This document shows positions 24,270 through 35,959 of a stretch of DNA of 64,000 bases, in pieces. The number at the start of each line of letters is the position of its first letter. The stretch's first letter is position 1. Source of the stretch: Amphiura filiformis (taxonomy: Eukaryota > Echinodermata > Ophiuroidea > Amphilepidida > Amphiuridae); the NCBI RefSeq assembly GCF_039555335.1, contig NC_092637.1, positions 41,432,990-41,496,989 of the forward strand. Reading direction: 5' to 3'. The notes under the pieces were generated by a model. The model did not search any database. It was given only the letters and a program-made list of their open reading frames with translations, and was not told the origin of the DNA. Both the position numbers and the translations under genes were made by a program.

Positions 24270-25465
24270 TAATTTTTACATAGAATCTTTAACAAAATAT
24301 TTCGTTTTATATTTGTGTAAAAAGGGATTTCAATTAAAAGACAAATGTACACTCTCGGCAATAAAGGTTCTAGAAAGCATTCAAGAATCATGCTTTGCCC
24401 TCTATATGGAACCGTCGAAAAAAGTTTTGTAAACTGAATTCTGCAGATACGACAAGAATTAAATTGAAACTGAATTTGGCAACACCAGGCAAAAGGCGCA
24501 TGCGCTTACTTTATTATAATGGCATTGTTGCCAACACCCCCAATTTACCGTTTGTGAGACCGCCAAAACGCCCATTACTGTTATGAGCTCTACCATTGGT
24601 ATTTGAGAAACATTGCCAAGACCTAAGAGGAATCATTAAAGCAGCCCTATTTGGGCCCGCAAACCATTGCTGGAATTACCAACGCTCGTGAATTATTTAA
24701 ATGACTATCAAGCACCCAGCTAGCTGAACAATAAGTAGCTGCTATTCCAGTTTTCTCCGTTTCTATTTCAACACCTGTCCTTACGACGTAGGCGTAACGT
24801 GTGTCATAGCTAGGTGAGTAAAGTATTCTAAATATAAGTAAAGTGACTTAACACGTGTATGTACTTCTAGGGTGTGCTCTTAAAGTTCAAAACTAAGGGG
24901 TGGCTGCCACCCAGAGATTCAAAACATTGCTTTTCTGATAATATTGATAGTATGTGTTTTATTTCTATATATCAGAAATGTATATTATGCTTGACGCAAA
25001 CACTTTTCAAAACTATTTTTGTCCGCGTCAGTATCTCCAATGGCTAGGCCAGTCATTTTTCAATGACTAGGCCAGTTTGTTTTGTAAGAAGGACCGGATA
25101 AGGACCTGAAGGTTTTACTATAATCCTAGACGTACGAGCAAGGGAAGAAGTAAATGTCAAGATTAGACAAAATGATACTAGACTCAAATTAGGCGCTCAA
25201 CTATGGAACATGAATGCGAGAAATTTCCGAGGAAGGAGACCATAGGGAAATTATTGGGCAATCAACCTTGGAACACAATGGTGAGGAGGTTTGAGGATGG
25301 AAAGCGTCACAACATTTACTATTAACATCTTAGAGAATTTAAATATCAATAAAACAGTCGTGTTTTAATATATTGCATATTTTCGGAATAAAACATATCT
25401 TTTAGAATATTAGATAAAGAGATGTGATAATTAAACTAACACGTGTCGTAGCATCAGGTAAACAT
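24270..25465. other. No gene recognised
   Basis: No exon-like structure. A short direct duplication (GGCTAGGCCAGTCATTTTTC / GACTAGGCCAGTTTGTT) at 25040-25080 is all that stands out. Confidence 0.4.
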
Positions 25466-25467
25466 AT

Positions 25468-26005
25468 GTAAAATGTGTTGGAAGCAGAATTTATTCTTGC
25501 GCATTTTGACACCTCATTTGAGGTCCAGATTTGAATGTTGCACTTGAAGACCTGCGCCAGAAGACCGTAAGTCCACTTGGCCCCTCAACACATATACACT
25601 AAAGTTACGTATAGTTTCTTAGGGTTTTATAATGCTTAATACATGTTCCAGGGTGAAAACATCATGAAAGGTTGTGAAAGATTTGTTTTGGCCCCTGAAC
25701 ATGTATAAAACATTACCAAACTGTACGAAACTATACGCAACTTTAGTGTATACATGTTGAGGGGCTAAGTGGACTTACGGTCTTCTTGTGCTCAGGTCTT
25801 CATTTACAACAATACAAAAACACTCATATATCATTACACAGATTTCCTTCCATTATACTGAATACAAATCAATAGATTTGCTGCAACTTTCAAAGCGTGG
25901 GTAACATTCATTTAAATGTACGTTGTGACATCAATATTTAGTCAATTGCTACAAACGAGGTGTCAAAATGTGCAGAAATAAATTCTGCTTCCAACGCATT
26001 TTACA
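25468..26005. mobile_element. TIR element with GTAAAATGTGTTGGAAGCAG ends, containing a second MITE
   Basis: Left arm 25468-25517 and right arm 25957-26005 are inverted copies (GTAAAATG.GTTGGAAGCAGAATT.ATT). The MITE 25549-25798 lies within. Confidence 0.75.
25549..25798. mobile_element. MITE of the GACCTGAGCGCAAGAAG family, copy A
   Basis: Left GACCTGCGCCAGAAGACCGT and right inverse ACGGTCTTCTTGTGCTCAGGTC; arms continue as AAGTCCACTTGGCCCCTCAAC and its inverse, making nearly the whole 250 bp a hairpin. Copies B 39388-39882 and C 46182-46811. Confidence 0.85.
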
Positions 26006-26368
26006 GATTTGTAATAATTTTTGAATAATGGTTATTAATTAAGGGGGTAATTACTTTTTTGAGCTGTTAACATCCACTGACACACAGTCTAAAACCTAAA
26101 TACATGTAGTTCTCTACATGTACTATAGAGCCTTAAACCCTTCTACAAAGAACCATGGTACAGCAAAGCCGGAAAATAAGCCATGGTACAGTAAAGCCGG
26201 ATATAGGCTTGAAAAGACCCGAATAGGCTACAACAAAAGAATCGCATCGCAACATCGAATGATCAAGTTAACAGCACACTTTGAAAAAGCTAAATGCTGA
26301 ACTTTGAACCTGAAAGGTTCAGTATTTAAAACCATAAATGACAAAAAGTGTAAAGGGTTGTGGAACGC

Positions 26369-26830
26369 TATAAGATTTCACACCACTATATAAAATTATA
26401 TGGTTGTGCGCTCTTAATTTCACTTCTCAGAAAAACCCATGCATTCCCAATTTAAGCATTAAAATGAGCAGAAATTTGCATTATTTTAGACAAATTTAGA
26501 TTGGTCATGATTAGTAATATATTAATTCCTGCAAGTGTACCACAGATGGGAGAGATCGAATAACTTTGAATGATTTTAAGCAGCCTTTTCTTTACAGAAA
26601 CACTAGCATGGTTTTGCCTGTAAAATAGGCAATTCCCCGGACATCGTAGACTTCTAGGGCCGGTCGTAAAAAATAATGACGTTAACCTATATTTTTCCAA
26701 GCCAGAGGGATCAGGCAAGGGCTGATTTCAATCATCATAGCTGTCGCTTAAAACTGAGTCGCTCCTGTGAAGAACAAATGACGTTTTCTTAAGGCAAATT
26801 TAGCACATATCTCTATGGGACCCTAGTTTT
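26369..26830. mobile_element. Copy of the ATTTCACACCACYA MITE, right end lost
   Basis: About 460 bp aligned with 35504-35955 (AGTGTACCACAGATGGGAGA, GGTTTTGCCTGTAAAATAGG, CGCTTAAAACTGAGTCGCTC). The terminal inverse present at 35940 is absent here. Confidence 0.75.
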
Positions 26831-26839
26831 TGCTTGTTC

Positions 26840-27995
26840 CGACTAAGTGTTTAAAAAGTGTAAGTTCCAAATTAGTATTAATTCTTCGAAGCTATAATAT
26901 TAAGGAGGAGCCTTGGTGAAACTTTTGAAAATACTAATGAAAAAACATGGATGTGGGGGTTTCAAAATATATCGCTGAAGAACAAAAAATGCAAAAGTTA
27001 CGTAATCAAAGGTAGGTTTACATGAACATGGAATACTGCAGTGAAACGTGATCTACGGTGGACGTTTTTTTTCAAGGTAAGACGAATATAATTATATGCG
27101 TATGGCCAACTTTGGGGTAACATTTTATATACGTCGTTGGTGACCGTTTTAACTCTGCTTGCCAAAAATAACCAATGAAAAATTACTTGGGTTGCAGATT
27201 ATATTTTACAACACTCTTTACATTTACCGGCATAATGTATTTACACATACATTATGCCGGTTTCGGAGGCCGTTAAAGAACATTAAACGAACGTAAGCCA
27301 TTTTCGGTCGTTTTTTGGAGGCAAAATTTCCACCAGATTGTCAGCATCAGTTTTTTAAGTAAAGTTTGTGACGCAATTGCTCCTTTTGCGTAGGTCTAAT
27401 AAACCTTACCCTAAATTCTTTACAGGATTGTTGAAATGCGTGCTGATATCGTGTGAATTTTTTTAACTTTTGGACGTCTTATCAATCCACCAAAAACATT
27501 AATATTCAAGAACAAATTATTTTGTACTTTTTAACCCTCGCCCTTACTCAGCCATTTTGTAACACAAACTAGGGGAAGTTGCAACCATCATAATACTGTA
27601 ATAATGTTGTATGTAAAGTTGTAAACACAGCCAATTCAAAAGTCGCCACTATTTTTACAATTTTAATACCTAAAATTTCCAAACAACGGCCCCTATGCTC
27701 AAGATGATTAAAATTTTGATATCAAATTTGGTATCAACCTTCGAAGGAACGTGTATAGAAAATTATTATATACATTGTTTTGCCATAAACTCACCAGACT
27801 CTGATTAAATGGGAATGGAACTAGTGGCGACATTTTTTTTATTTTGGCTGTGTTTAGTACCAATGTGTAGCGCCCATCTGCACATCCGAGATGGGCTACT
27901 TTGTCAAACGAACGCTCTGAAATGTTCCAATATAACTATTCGCCAGCGAAGTGTTTACGTAACTCCCTGGTAACTGGATCACGCACCTTTTGGAG
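26840..27995. other. No gene recognised; one perfect 14-bp-arm palindrome
   Basis: Non-coding AT-rich sequence. CCGGCATAATGTAT and its exact inverse flank a 6-base loop at 27227-27260; GCCCATCTGCACATCCGAGATGGGC at about 27869 is another small hairpin. Confidence 0.45.
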
Positions 27996-29005
27996 TTGAT
28001 AGTAGGGTTGGGCAAATCACCATACTTTTTTTGAAACGAGTGTTTTCTATGGCCAAATTTAGTGTAGAGTCCAAATCTGCTAACCGTTTTTACGTATGAT
28101 GACGTTTGATACCACTAAAGTTCAAAAATTCAAAATGGCCGCCAAAATCACATTTTTAAGCACTAAATCGCTTATTTTTATACTTTACCAACCTGTGACA
28201 TGTCTTTTCATAGGTTATCAGGGTCAAGAAACACATTTTTTATCACTTTTAACATCAATTTCTGTACATGAAGGGTGTTATGTGGTAAATATTTTTTTTA
28301 AACACCCCCAAAACACCAAAAATGTTGTTTTTCCAACATTTTTACACCATTAATATACCTTGTATGATTTTGTATTGTCTAATATTTAGCTGATTACATT
28401 ACAAGTCAGCCCCAGATATTTATCTGGTATTATTGTCCAAACAGCCAATATTATTTTTGGTCAAGATTGGGAAGAAATAAGTGAAAAGGAGGAGTGGGAT
28501 AGTGAAGATGATAAAACATCAGAAGACGATACAGCAAAGCGTCAGAAATCTGCTAAGGACTTAAACTTATGTCTTTCCAAGTCGCAGAACTGTGATTCGA
28601 TATCTAGAGGATGCTTCCTGCTGAACACTTTAAGAGTGATGAGGATGTAATTACTGTAGGTCTTGACGACATAACCAAAGCAGCAGGGCGTCAAAATAAT
28701 GTATGATGTGAAAGCTGATCACATTATCAGGTCCTAACATGTCTCGAAAGACCATGACAACAGTCTACAGAAAATATCAGTCACTCAGGAGCTGATGGTG
28801 CTGTTGCATAATGATCTAAAACTGAAATGCCTTGCAACGATAGACTTTTGGATGCCAGATCGTGCAGGCGATTGTTCCAAGCTCTTGCAATGTCTCGAGT
28901 GACTAAAGAGAAAATCCTCAAATGCAGTGCACACACTATACTAGGCGCGACTCACGTAGCTGACAAAGTCTTTAAGAACATCAAACAGAAAATCTTCGTT
29001 CAAGT

Positions 29006-29245
29006 GAGAAGGTCTTCACATCACCAGGATCAAGTGTCTACACGCTGGCCCTCATTGCAATATCAAAGCTATTTTCTCCTAGCCATGCTGCACACTCCAT
29101 ATCACTGTGTAACGAATATACATCATGGATGGAGATGGAAGACATCGAACATGCCTGTTTCAAGGGCTTCACTGGTAATAGATTTGGTAGAATTGCAGAG
29201 ATCACAAATCAATATTTCCTGCAAAATAGAGCTAAGCGTGTCATA
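29006..29245 (+). pseudogene. Transposon protein fragment 1 (unrecognised)
   Basis: A continuous frame reads EKVFTSPGSSVYTLALIAIS then, after further open codons, WMEMEDIEHACFKGFTGNRF..IAEI.NQYFLQNRA. An acidic stretch (DWEEISEKEEWDSEDDKTSE) at 28472-28540 is probably part of the same protein. I do not recognise a catalytic triad. The frame is cut at about 29245-29655 by a LINE fragment and resumes beyond it. Confidence 0.5.
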
Positions 29246-29249
29246 TTGG

Positions 29250-29650
29250 TGTGCCAACGAATGCATATGAAGATCATCGTATTCAACCATTGAGCCACCG
29301 CAGGGCAGTTGGAGCAGCCAAGCTGATGCCAGACATCCACGTCCATGACCCCAGGTTGCGACTGTCTGTGAGATCCCATGACCTAGCAGTGGCAGATAAA
29401 ACCTTGTCAGCCATGAAAGATCATTTCTACCATCTACAGCCCACTTATGGAATTCTCTAACTGCCCAAAATTCCAGCCATTAGATTGAGGGCCAGCTTCA
29501 GCCGGGAGGTTAATCGCTTTCTTGGTGCTTCCTCATCAGTAGCTTCTTAATGATTTTTTTTTTGTCTCTGCTGTTAATGCCCGGTTAATGTTAATGCCAT
29601 GTCGTAAAGAAACAAAAAAAAAAGCTAGCTAAAAAGCTAGTTTTGGCTAG
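29250..29650 (+). mobile_element. Jockey/CR1-group LINE 3' fragment nested in the DNA transposon
   Basis: The frame encodes PLSHRRAVGAAKLMPDIHV...LRLSVRSHDLAVADKTLS, and with a one-base shift PTLWNSL, then FSREVNRFLG: the familiar C-terminus of jockey/CR1 reverse transcriptases. An A-rich stretch at 29610-29625 could be its tail. Confidence 0.6.
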
Positions 29651-29656
29651 TCGACG

Positions 29657-30603
29657 TATATTCAGAATAACTGGTTATTGTGTTGTGCTAAAATCTACTC
29701 CAAATTGGGAGATGCTTTCATTTTCCCTCTCATGGATCTCTTAGGAATAGATGACAGAGGCAGCAATGTTGATAGAAGTGAGTGTACCTGGTTAGGAGTG
29801 CGCAAGTTCTTTGAACGAAAGCTACCTGAGCTTAAGCAAGTCAGAGATGAGTCTATGGATAGTCATGATGGCAAGAGTAGACTGCATGGTGCGGTGCTTG
29901 AAGTGATTGATACGTTAGAGAGACAGTTATCTGAAATGGCATTCTTCCGCAGTGGTGAGGGTATGGATGTAGAGATTGATGAAGACAAGATGGAATTTTC
30001 ACCTCTTACAAATCTAGGGTGTGAATCAGAATTCGCCAAACTGGGTGTACGCATTGTTGCAAGTGGCGGATCTACATCAGTCCAAACCTATTCACGTAAA
30101 AACATCGTAACAACAAATTGGTTACTTTCTGATCCGTCTTTTACGACACTTAGCAATGTTGAAAAACGCAACAAATGGAAATGGGCAAGGACCTCTGACA
30201 ATGTATCTGATGTAAAGGAGATAGAGTCAAACTACCTTCATACAGTCAAAATTACAAAAAGACTGGCTCTCATGAAAAACAAGCAGAACTAAAGAAGAAG
30301 GAACTGACCAGAACAATGAAACTCCATGATGAATGCAAGGCCCAGTAGGGCCCAGTGACACCAACCAAAGTAGGAATACTTGAGGACCGAACAGAAAAGG
30401 AACTACTCAGTGAAGTAGGTTATCTTAGGGTAACAGTTGCCCCTGATATTCGTCAGAGGCGAAAGGAAAAACACGATGGAAAATTCAGAATGGTGAAGTT
30501 TTCATGCAATGAACTGAGGCAGTCTATACAAAATGCTGTGAAACCAGAATCTAACTTGGATATTAATATTGATGTTTTATTAAGGAATGTGCTAAAACCC
30601 TGA
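29657..30603 (+). pseudogene. Transposon protein fragment 2 (unrecognised, broken)
   Basis: Open from YIQNNWLLCCAKIYSKLGD to 30292 (204-212 codons), containing FIFPLMDLLGIDDRGS, FAKLGVRIVASGGSTSV, SRKNIVTTNWLL and NKWKWARTS. After a one-base shift near 30285 and one TAG near 30347 the frame continues (TEKELLSEVGYLRVTVAPDI...) to TGA at 30601-30603. Roughly one frameshift and one nonsense break, so recently dead. I vaguely associate this protein type with multicopy proteins in cnidarians and molluscs, but cannot name it. Confidence 0.6.
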
Positions 30604-31054
30604 GTTTGACATGGATTAACAGCCAAATAAGGTGTCCAAAGTAAACTACCATAGTGACACTAGAAAGAACACTGTTACATCACCTTGCTCTGCTCAAAAA
30701 GACGATTTTGGAAAAATTTGTGCTGAAAATTGGATTAAATTTAATACAAACTCCACATAACTTGTTACAGGTACATCTATTCAATTTTTAAGCTTAATAT
30801 TTGGGATTCTTGACACCAAAAACCTATAATAAGACATATTGGATGCCATATAAGTGTAAAATTTACAATTTATTAGCAAAATTGCGTAATTTTGGCGGCC
30901 ATTTTGAATTTTTGAACTTTAGTGGTATCAAACATCATTGGAGGTCAAAAATTTTACCAGATTTGTGTTCTACGCAAAATTTCGCCATAGAAACAATATG
31001 TTTTATATTAATATTGATAAAAAAGTTGATGTATGCCCAACCCTATTGATAGTA

Positions 31055-31700
31055 CATGCCATAGACTTTCCGTCGTTTTATCTTTTCAGTTTCTGTTTCC
31101 GTAACCGTAATAGTTTTTGTAATTCATTGTTATTCTGAAGTGGTAGTCTCCCAGGTGTGACCAATCTTTTATTCTAGCCTTTTGTTAGTTACTAAAAATT
31201 TGAAGCTCATGAATTTCAGTTTTCGTTTTGGTAAGTTATATTGATTTTTTACATAAAATCGTGAGATGTGCGGTTGGGTGCAAATCTAGACAAAAAAGAG
31301 TCTAAATGTTACGGTCCTAAATTCACGGTAAATTGTACGGCTTCAATTGACTTGTGTTTGGTGTATATGCACTTACGCCTAGACGTAAGTGGCTCCTAAA
31401 AATAGTCTTGCATTGAAATATATACTAACCATATTGCCAAGTTATAAGCAAAAGTCTTTCATATTGGCGATGAAACGAGCGTCTAAAATAGTCAAATATC
31501 TCCCAATGAGGCGCGTACAAGTGGTGATTTGGTAATCATGTTTTACATTGAAATGCAATACAAAAGAATTGCACTGGAGCAAAGATAATGTATTCTATTC
31601 ATTCGTACCAATGGTAAGCTAATCTGATAATTGGCTGGGTCTATATGTAAGGCTCGGGTTTATTTTAAATGTTATTTTTGCAGAGCTTATTTTCAGTCAT
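31055..31700. other. No gene recognised
   Basis: AT-rich non-coding sequence between the DNA transposon and the purine tract. Confidence 0.4.
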
Positions 31701-31721
31701 GGATCATACTGATAAATTTCG

Positions 31722-31925
31722 CAACGGATGGAGAGGGAGGGAGAGAGGGAGGGGAGGAGGGAGGGAAATACTTGAAACTGAACAAGTGAGAGTGGGAGGG
31801 GTGAGGAAGAAAGTGAGGAGAGGGAGAGACTGAAAGACTAGAAAGAGAAGAACTCGAGAGGAGAGAGTAGGGACTGGGGAGGGAGTGGGGAGACTGATCA
31901 TGGGGGGGGGGGCAGGAGGAAGCAA
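31722..31925. repeat. Polypurine tract (GGGAGA-rich), about 200 bp
   Basis: Almost uninterrupted G/A on the + strand, including a G9 run near 31903. The proline/serine-rich ORFs read from the - strand are artefacts of this composition. Confidence 0.85.
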
Positions 31926-32708
31926 AATAGGGAGATAGACATTGATGGAAGGGCGACACTGTGGCCACGCACAAGTGCTTTGGGGTTCGACAGGCTCATA
32001 AGCGGACCTTTTGTGATTTTAGGGCTTATTTGCAACGTTTTTACAGAAAAAAGTGGACTTTGTCATTCGGATTGGCATGCATTTTGTCAAATCAATGTAG
32101 ATCAATTTACCAAGAGGGCGCTAGGCCATTAAAAACACTGGTGTTAACATAACCTTGCTTTCCCGGTTTTATTGACATAAGCAATCACCTCTATTGAAAT
32201 AAGCTGATTGGTACTTCAGATAATCAGTAATTACAGTGACTTACTGAATCCCTTGCGTTTTCGTATCTGAACAAAAGACTTACGGAAACTGAAAAGATAA
32301 AAAGACCCTTTGTGTTGTGATCATTTCGATCGTGGTGTAGAACTCAAAAGCCTGATCCATATACAGCCTGTCTCAGAAAAAAAGTGAAAAGCGCCCTCTT
32401 TGGCAATTAGAAAATACCGTTGTGACATGATGCTTACATCAACGTCAAGGGCGTAGTCTTAGCTCTTAAATGCCGTTTGTTTTGTTCAATTTGCTTGTTT
32501 TAATCTCGAGTCGTGTTTAGTTAACCACGAAAGGGTAAAATCACAATTGTGCCACTTTTACTATAGGGAAGAGGGCTGTACATGTAAATCAATAGATGCG
32601 TCTAATGCACTCCCCCTTCCGGGCTCATGCATTAGACGCCTCAACATTAGCGCGCGTGCATATTATTTTGTCTAATTTCTCTCCCAACAAGTAATACACG
32701 TTCATTAA

Positions 32709-34730
32709 CTATAATAATAATAATAATAATAATAAAAAGACATTTATAGAGCGCAAGTAACAAGGTCTCAGTGCGCTTTACAGAACACTCTTACTCTACA
32801 ACAGCAAAAATATATATATAAAATACACAGAGAGGATTTTACAAAATCTTAAATTACAGCTTAACTACAAACATTTATCCTAGACAAAAGTGATAAAATA
32901 CGCAATACCAATATACATAAGTTAAGAACATAAGTAAAAAACTGATAATAAGTCAGAGTCAAGATGGCCAGCATCGACACAATTGCACTCAAAAAACACA
33001 TGAATTAAACTTGCAGGTATTTCACAGAAAATAAATGAGTTTTTAGCCGCGTCTTGAAGACTGTCACAGTTGGTGAAGCGCGAACAGTAAAAGGCAGATT
33101 GTTCCAAAGGGTGGGAGCAGCAGTAGCGAAAGCTCTATCACCATAGTATTTAGTGGATGACTTGCGAGTGTAATCAAGAAGCAGTTTGGATGACGACCGG
33201 GTATTGTAACTAGGCTTGTATAGCAAGATGTTTTCAGCGATGTAAACAGGCGACATGCCGTGAACAGCCTTATAAGTGAGGAGAAGCAGTTTGTATATTG
33301 TTCTTTCATGTATAGGGAGCAAATGGAGTGTTTTGAGAACAGGAGTGATGTGTTCATGACGCGATATCCTGGCAACAAGTCTAGCGACAGTGTTTTGCAC
33401 TCTCTGGAGCCTGTTGATCTCCTGCAGTGGTAAGCCAAACAGGATGGAGTTGCAAGAATCAAGGCGAGACGTTACGAGGGCGTGCACAAGCCTAGCACAA
33501 GTTGCAGAGTTCAAGAATGGACGAATTTGTCCAATTCGGCGGAGAGCAGCAAGAGCACTCTGGCATACGCTGGAGATGTGGTCACTCATGGACAGATGGT
33601 GATCAACTTTGACACCGAGATTCCTAGCGGATGAAGAAGCGACAATCTCTGAGTCACCAATGGTGATACGTGGAGGTGGAAGGGAGGACGTAGAGAATAG
33701 CGAGGTAAAGTGGACAAGCTCTGTTTTAGCGTCGTTAAGAACAAGTTTCCACTGCCCAGCGTTTAACATCCTCGATGCATTTCTCAATACGATGTAAGGC
33801 TTCATCCCTATCTTTAGGATCAAAAGTAAGGAACAGCTGGGTGTCGTCAGCATACACAATTGTGTCAACTCCATGGCTAGTGATGACATCCTGAAGTGGG
33901 GCACTGTAGAGTGAGAACAACAAGGGTCCGGCTACAGAGCCCTGGGGGACTCCCCACTTGAGCATAGCTTTATTCGAGGGAGAATCGCCGATGACGACAG
34001 ATTGCGTGCGTTCCTGTAAGTACGACTTGAACCACTCTAAGGGTTTGCCCGTAATTCCATATCTAGACGACAAACGATGATGTAAAATAGCGTGGTCAAT
34101 AGTGTCGAATGCACTAGAAAAATCCAGCAACACCAGAAGAGCTTCCTTGCGTTCGTCAAACGCACATAACACTTCGTTTATGACAGAAAGCAACGCGGTT
34201 TCCGTACTGTGGTGGGGACGATACGCACTCTGTGCTCTGGTATGAAGTCCGTTGGTGGTCAGATAAGATTGCACTTGGTTTATGACCACACGCTCAATGA
34301 GTTTACCGAGATAAGGTAAGTTGGAAATCGGGCGATAATTTGCAAGAGTTTCAGAGTCAAGTTTCGGTTTCTACAGAAGAGGGATCACATTAGCATGCTT
34401 GAGAGCGGACGGAAAGTCACCAGATGTTATGGACTTATTCACAATCTGTGTCAGCACAGGTAATAAAGTATCAACACAATCTTTGAAAATTCACGCGGGG
34501 AGTGGATTTATATTGCAATATGTAACAGTTGACGAACGGATGACTTTTAACAAGTCATCTTCAGATACTTCACTGAACGACGTAAAAGAAGTTGAGCAAG
34601 GAACAGCAAGATCATCCACGAAGTATGCTGCAGGAGAACTATCAAGGCGCTGGCGAAGACTTTCAATTTTCTGATGGAAGTAGTCCGAGAAACGATTTGC
34701 AAGTTCACCAGGAGACTTATGCTGTGCATT
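32709..34730 (-). mobile_element. L2/CR1-type LINE, 5'-truncated
   Basis: Minus-strand reverse transcriptase region with 3'UTR at 32820-32720 (AAAGCGCACTGAGACC..., GCGCTCTATAAATGTC) and an (ATT)n tail at 32709-32734, the standard end of L2/CR1-like elements. Inserted in the MITE between CGTTCATTAACT and TTTTGTCTTTTAA, with loss of about 25 bp of target. Confidence 0.85.
33005..34728 (-). pseudogene. L2/CR1-type reverse transcriptase, broken
   Basis: From the right: ELANRFSDYF..KIESLRQRL, NYRPISNLPYLGKLIERVVI, SAYRPHHSTETALLSVINEV, LLVLLDFSSAFDTIDH, GVPQGSVAGPLLF and the catalytic box YADDTQLF, then the thumb/C-terminal motif PTLWNNLPFTVRASPTV..FK. Two stops (near 34498 and 34373) and a frameshift near 33740-33900 separate the 184- and 299-codon open pieces. 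The catalytic YADD is intact but the gene is dead and lacks the endonuclease. Confidence 0.85.
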
Positions 34731-35044
34731 TTTTTTTGTCTTTTAATATGTCTTGAGTGACAAAGAGAACAGTATTTACCATGATAAAATCATTGACATG
34801 CACATTATATTTAATTTTACAGCAGAAATATTTCTTTATCTTTTAATGCTTTAAGTTTGATTTCACGGGGAACTCTCGATAAGCTTGATGTTACCATTGA
34901 TTTACATGTACACTCTTCCTAGTAAAAGTGGCGCAATATTGTGATTTTACCCTTTCGTGGTTAACTAAACATAACTTGAGATCAAAACAAGCAAATTGAA
35001 CAGATCAAACGACTTTTGAGAGCTAATACAGTGCCACTACTGGT

Positions 35045-35500
35045 AACCCATGTAATGTTTACAATCATGATGGTATGCAATGACTCAGTGCCAGATGGAG
35101 AATACATCAGTATATGGTAGCACGTGGGCTAGGGCACTGGTTGAAGCTCATAAAATGTGCCCTTGGATCAGGTAAGCTTATGGGGGGGACTTAAGATTTC
35201 ACTAATAGGCCATATAATTCAACACTTATAATTCAGACATTGTGGTCATGTTCTTCTTTGTTTCCGTGTGTCTGCCTGGCTACTTGTCCCTCGTGACTTG
35301 TAAATTGCTGAAAGCCTAAGTCTTGATGAACAATTAACATGGTAATCACAATGCTATCTTCAGTAGATAGCAGATGTCAGAGACACACTGATTCTGCTTG
35401 AATTTTTTAACCAGCTTCTTGCTCAAATTATGCTAAGAATAAGTTAATTAGATTAAAATAGTCTGAAATTAAGGACAATCAGAAACATGTTGGATCATTC
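35045..35500. other. No gene recognised
   Basis: Non-coding sequence between two MITEs. Confidence 0.4.
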
Positions 35501-35503
35501 AGA

Positions 35504-35955
35504 TTTCACACCACCAAATATAATTATATAGTTGTGCGCCTTTAATTTCACTTCTCTCTGAATTTAAGCATAAAAATGAGCAGAAATTTGCATAATGTTA
35601 GCCAAATTTGGATTGGTCATGATCAGTAATATTATTTCCTGCGAGTGTACCACAGATGGGAGAGATCGAATAACTTTTAATGATTTTAAGCAGCCTTTTC
35701 TTTACAGAAACACTGGCATGGTTTTGCCTGTTAAGTAGGCAATTCCCGGGCATCGTAGACTTCGAGGGCCAGTCGTAAAAAATAATGACGGTCAACCTAT
35801 ATCTTTTCCCATCCAGAGGGATCAGGGCATGTTCTGATTTCAACCATCATAGCTGTCGCTTAAAACTGAGTCGCTCCTGTGAAGACAAAATGACGTTTTC
35901 TTAAGGCAAATTTAGCATATATCTCTATGGGATTCTGATTTGGTGGTGTGAGATC
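35504..35955. mobile_element. MITE with GATTTCACACCACCAAAT ends
   Basis: Left ATTTCACACCACCAAATA and right inverse ATTTGGTGGTGTGAGAT. Body matches 26369-26830 almost throughout. No ORF. Confidence 0.8.
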
Positions 35956-35959
35956 AAAA

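Larger units (their letters stand above)
28003..31045 (+). mobile_element. DNA transposon, ~3.0 kb, long inverted ends, unrecognised transposase-like protein
   Basis: Ends TAGGGTTGGGCA (28003-28014) and TGCCCAACCCTA (31034-31045) flanked by exact TTGATAG (27996-28002, 31046-31052). Inverted similarity runs inward for over 200 bp (GATACCACTAAAGTTCAAAA with its inverse at 30910-30930). The terminal style is hAT- or P-like; an 8-bp duplication would need one mismatch. Between the arms is a broken + strand coding region (see 28480-30603) interrupted by a LINE fragment. Confidence 0.85.
32364..35040. mobile_element. CAGCCTGTCTC MITE copy split by an L2/CR1-like LINE
   Basis: Left arm 32364-32708 (after TA at 32362-32363) and right part 34729-35040 correspond to the two sides of the intact element 12772-13653. 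The right terminus is eroded after about 35030. Confidence 0.8.

Noticed and set aside
28827-29270. 147-codon ORF as the reading frame of the DNA transposon
   Set aside because: The alternative frame from about 29006 is continuous in character with the protein downstream of the LINE fragment; the 147-codon frame is a shadow.
31693-31974. Ser/Pro-rich ORFs on the - strand
   Set aside because: Composition artefact of the polypurine tract.
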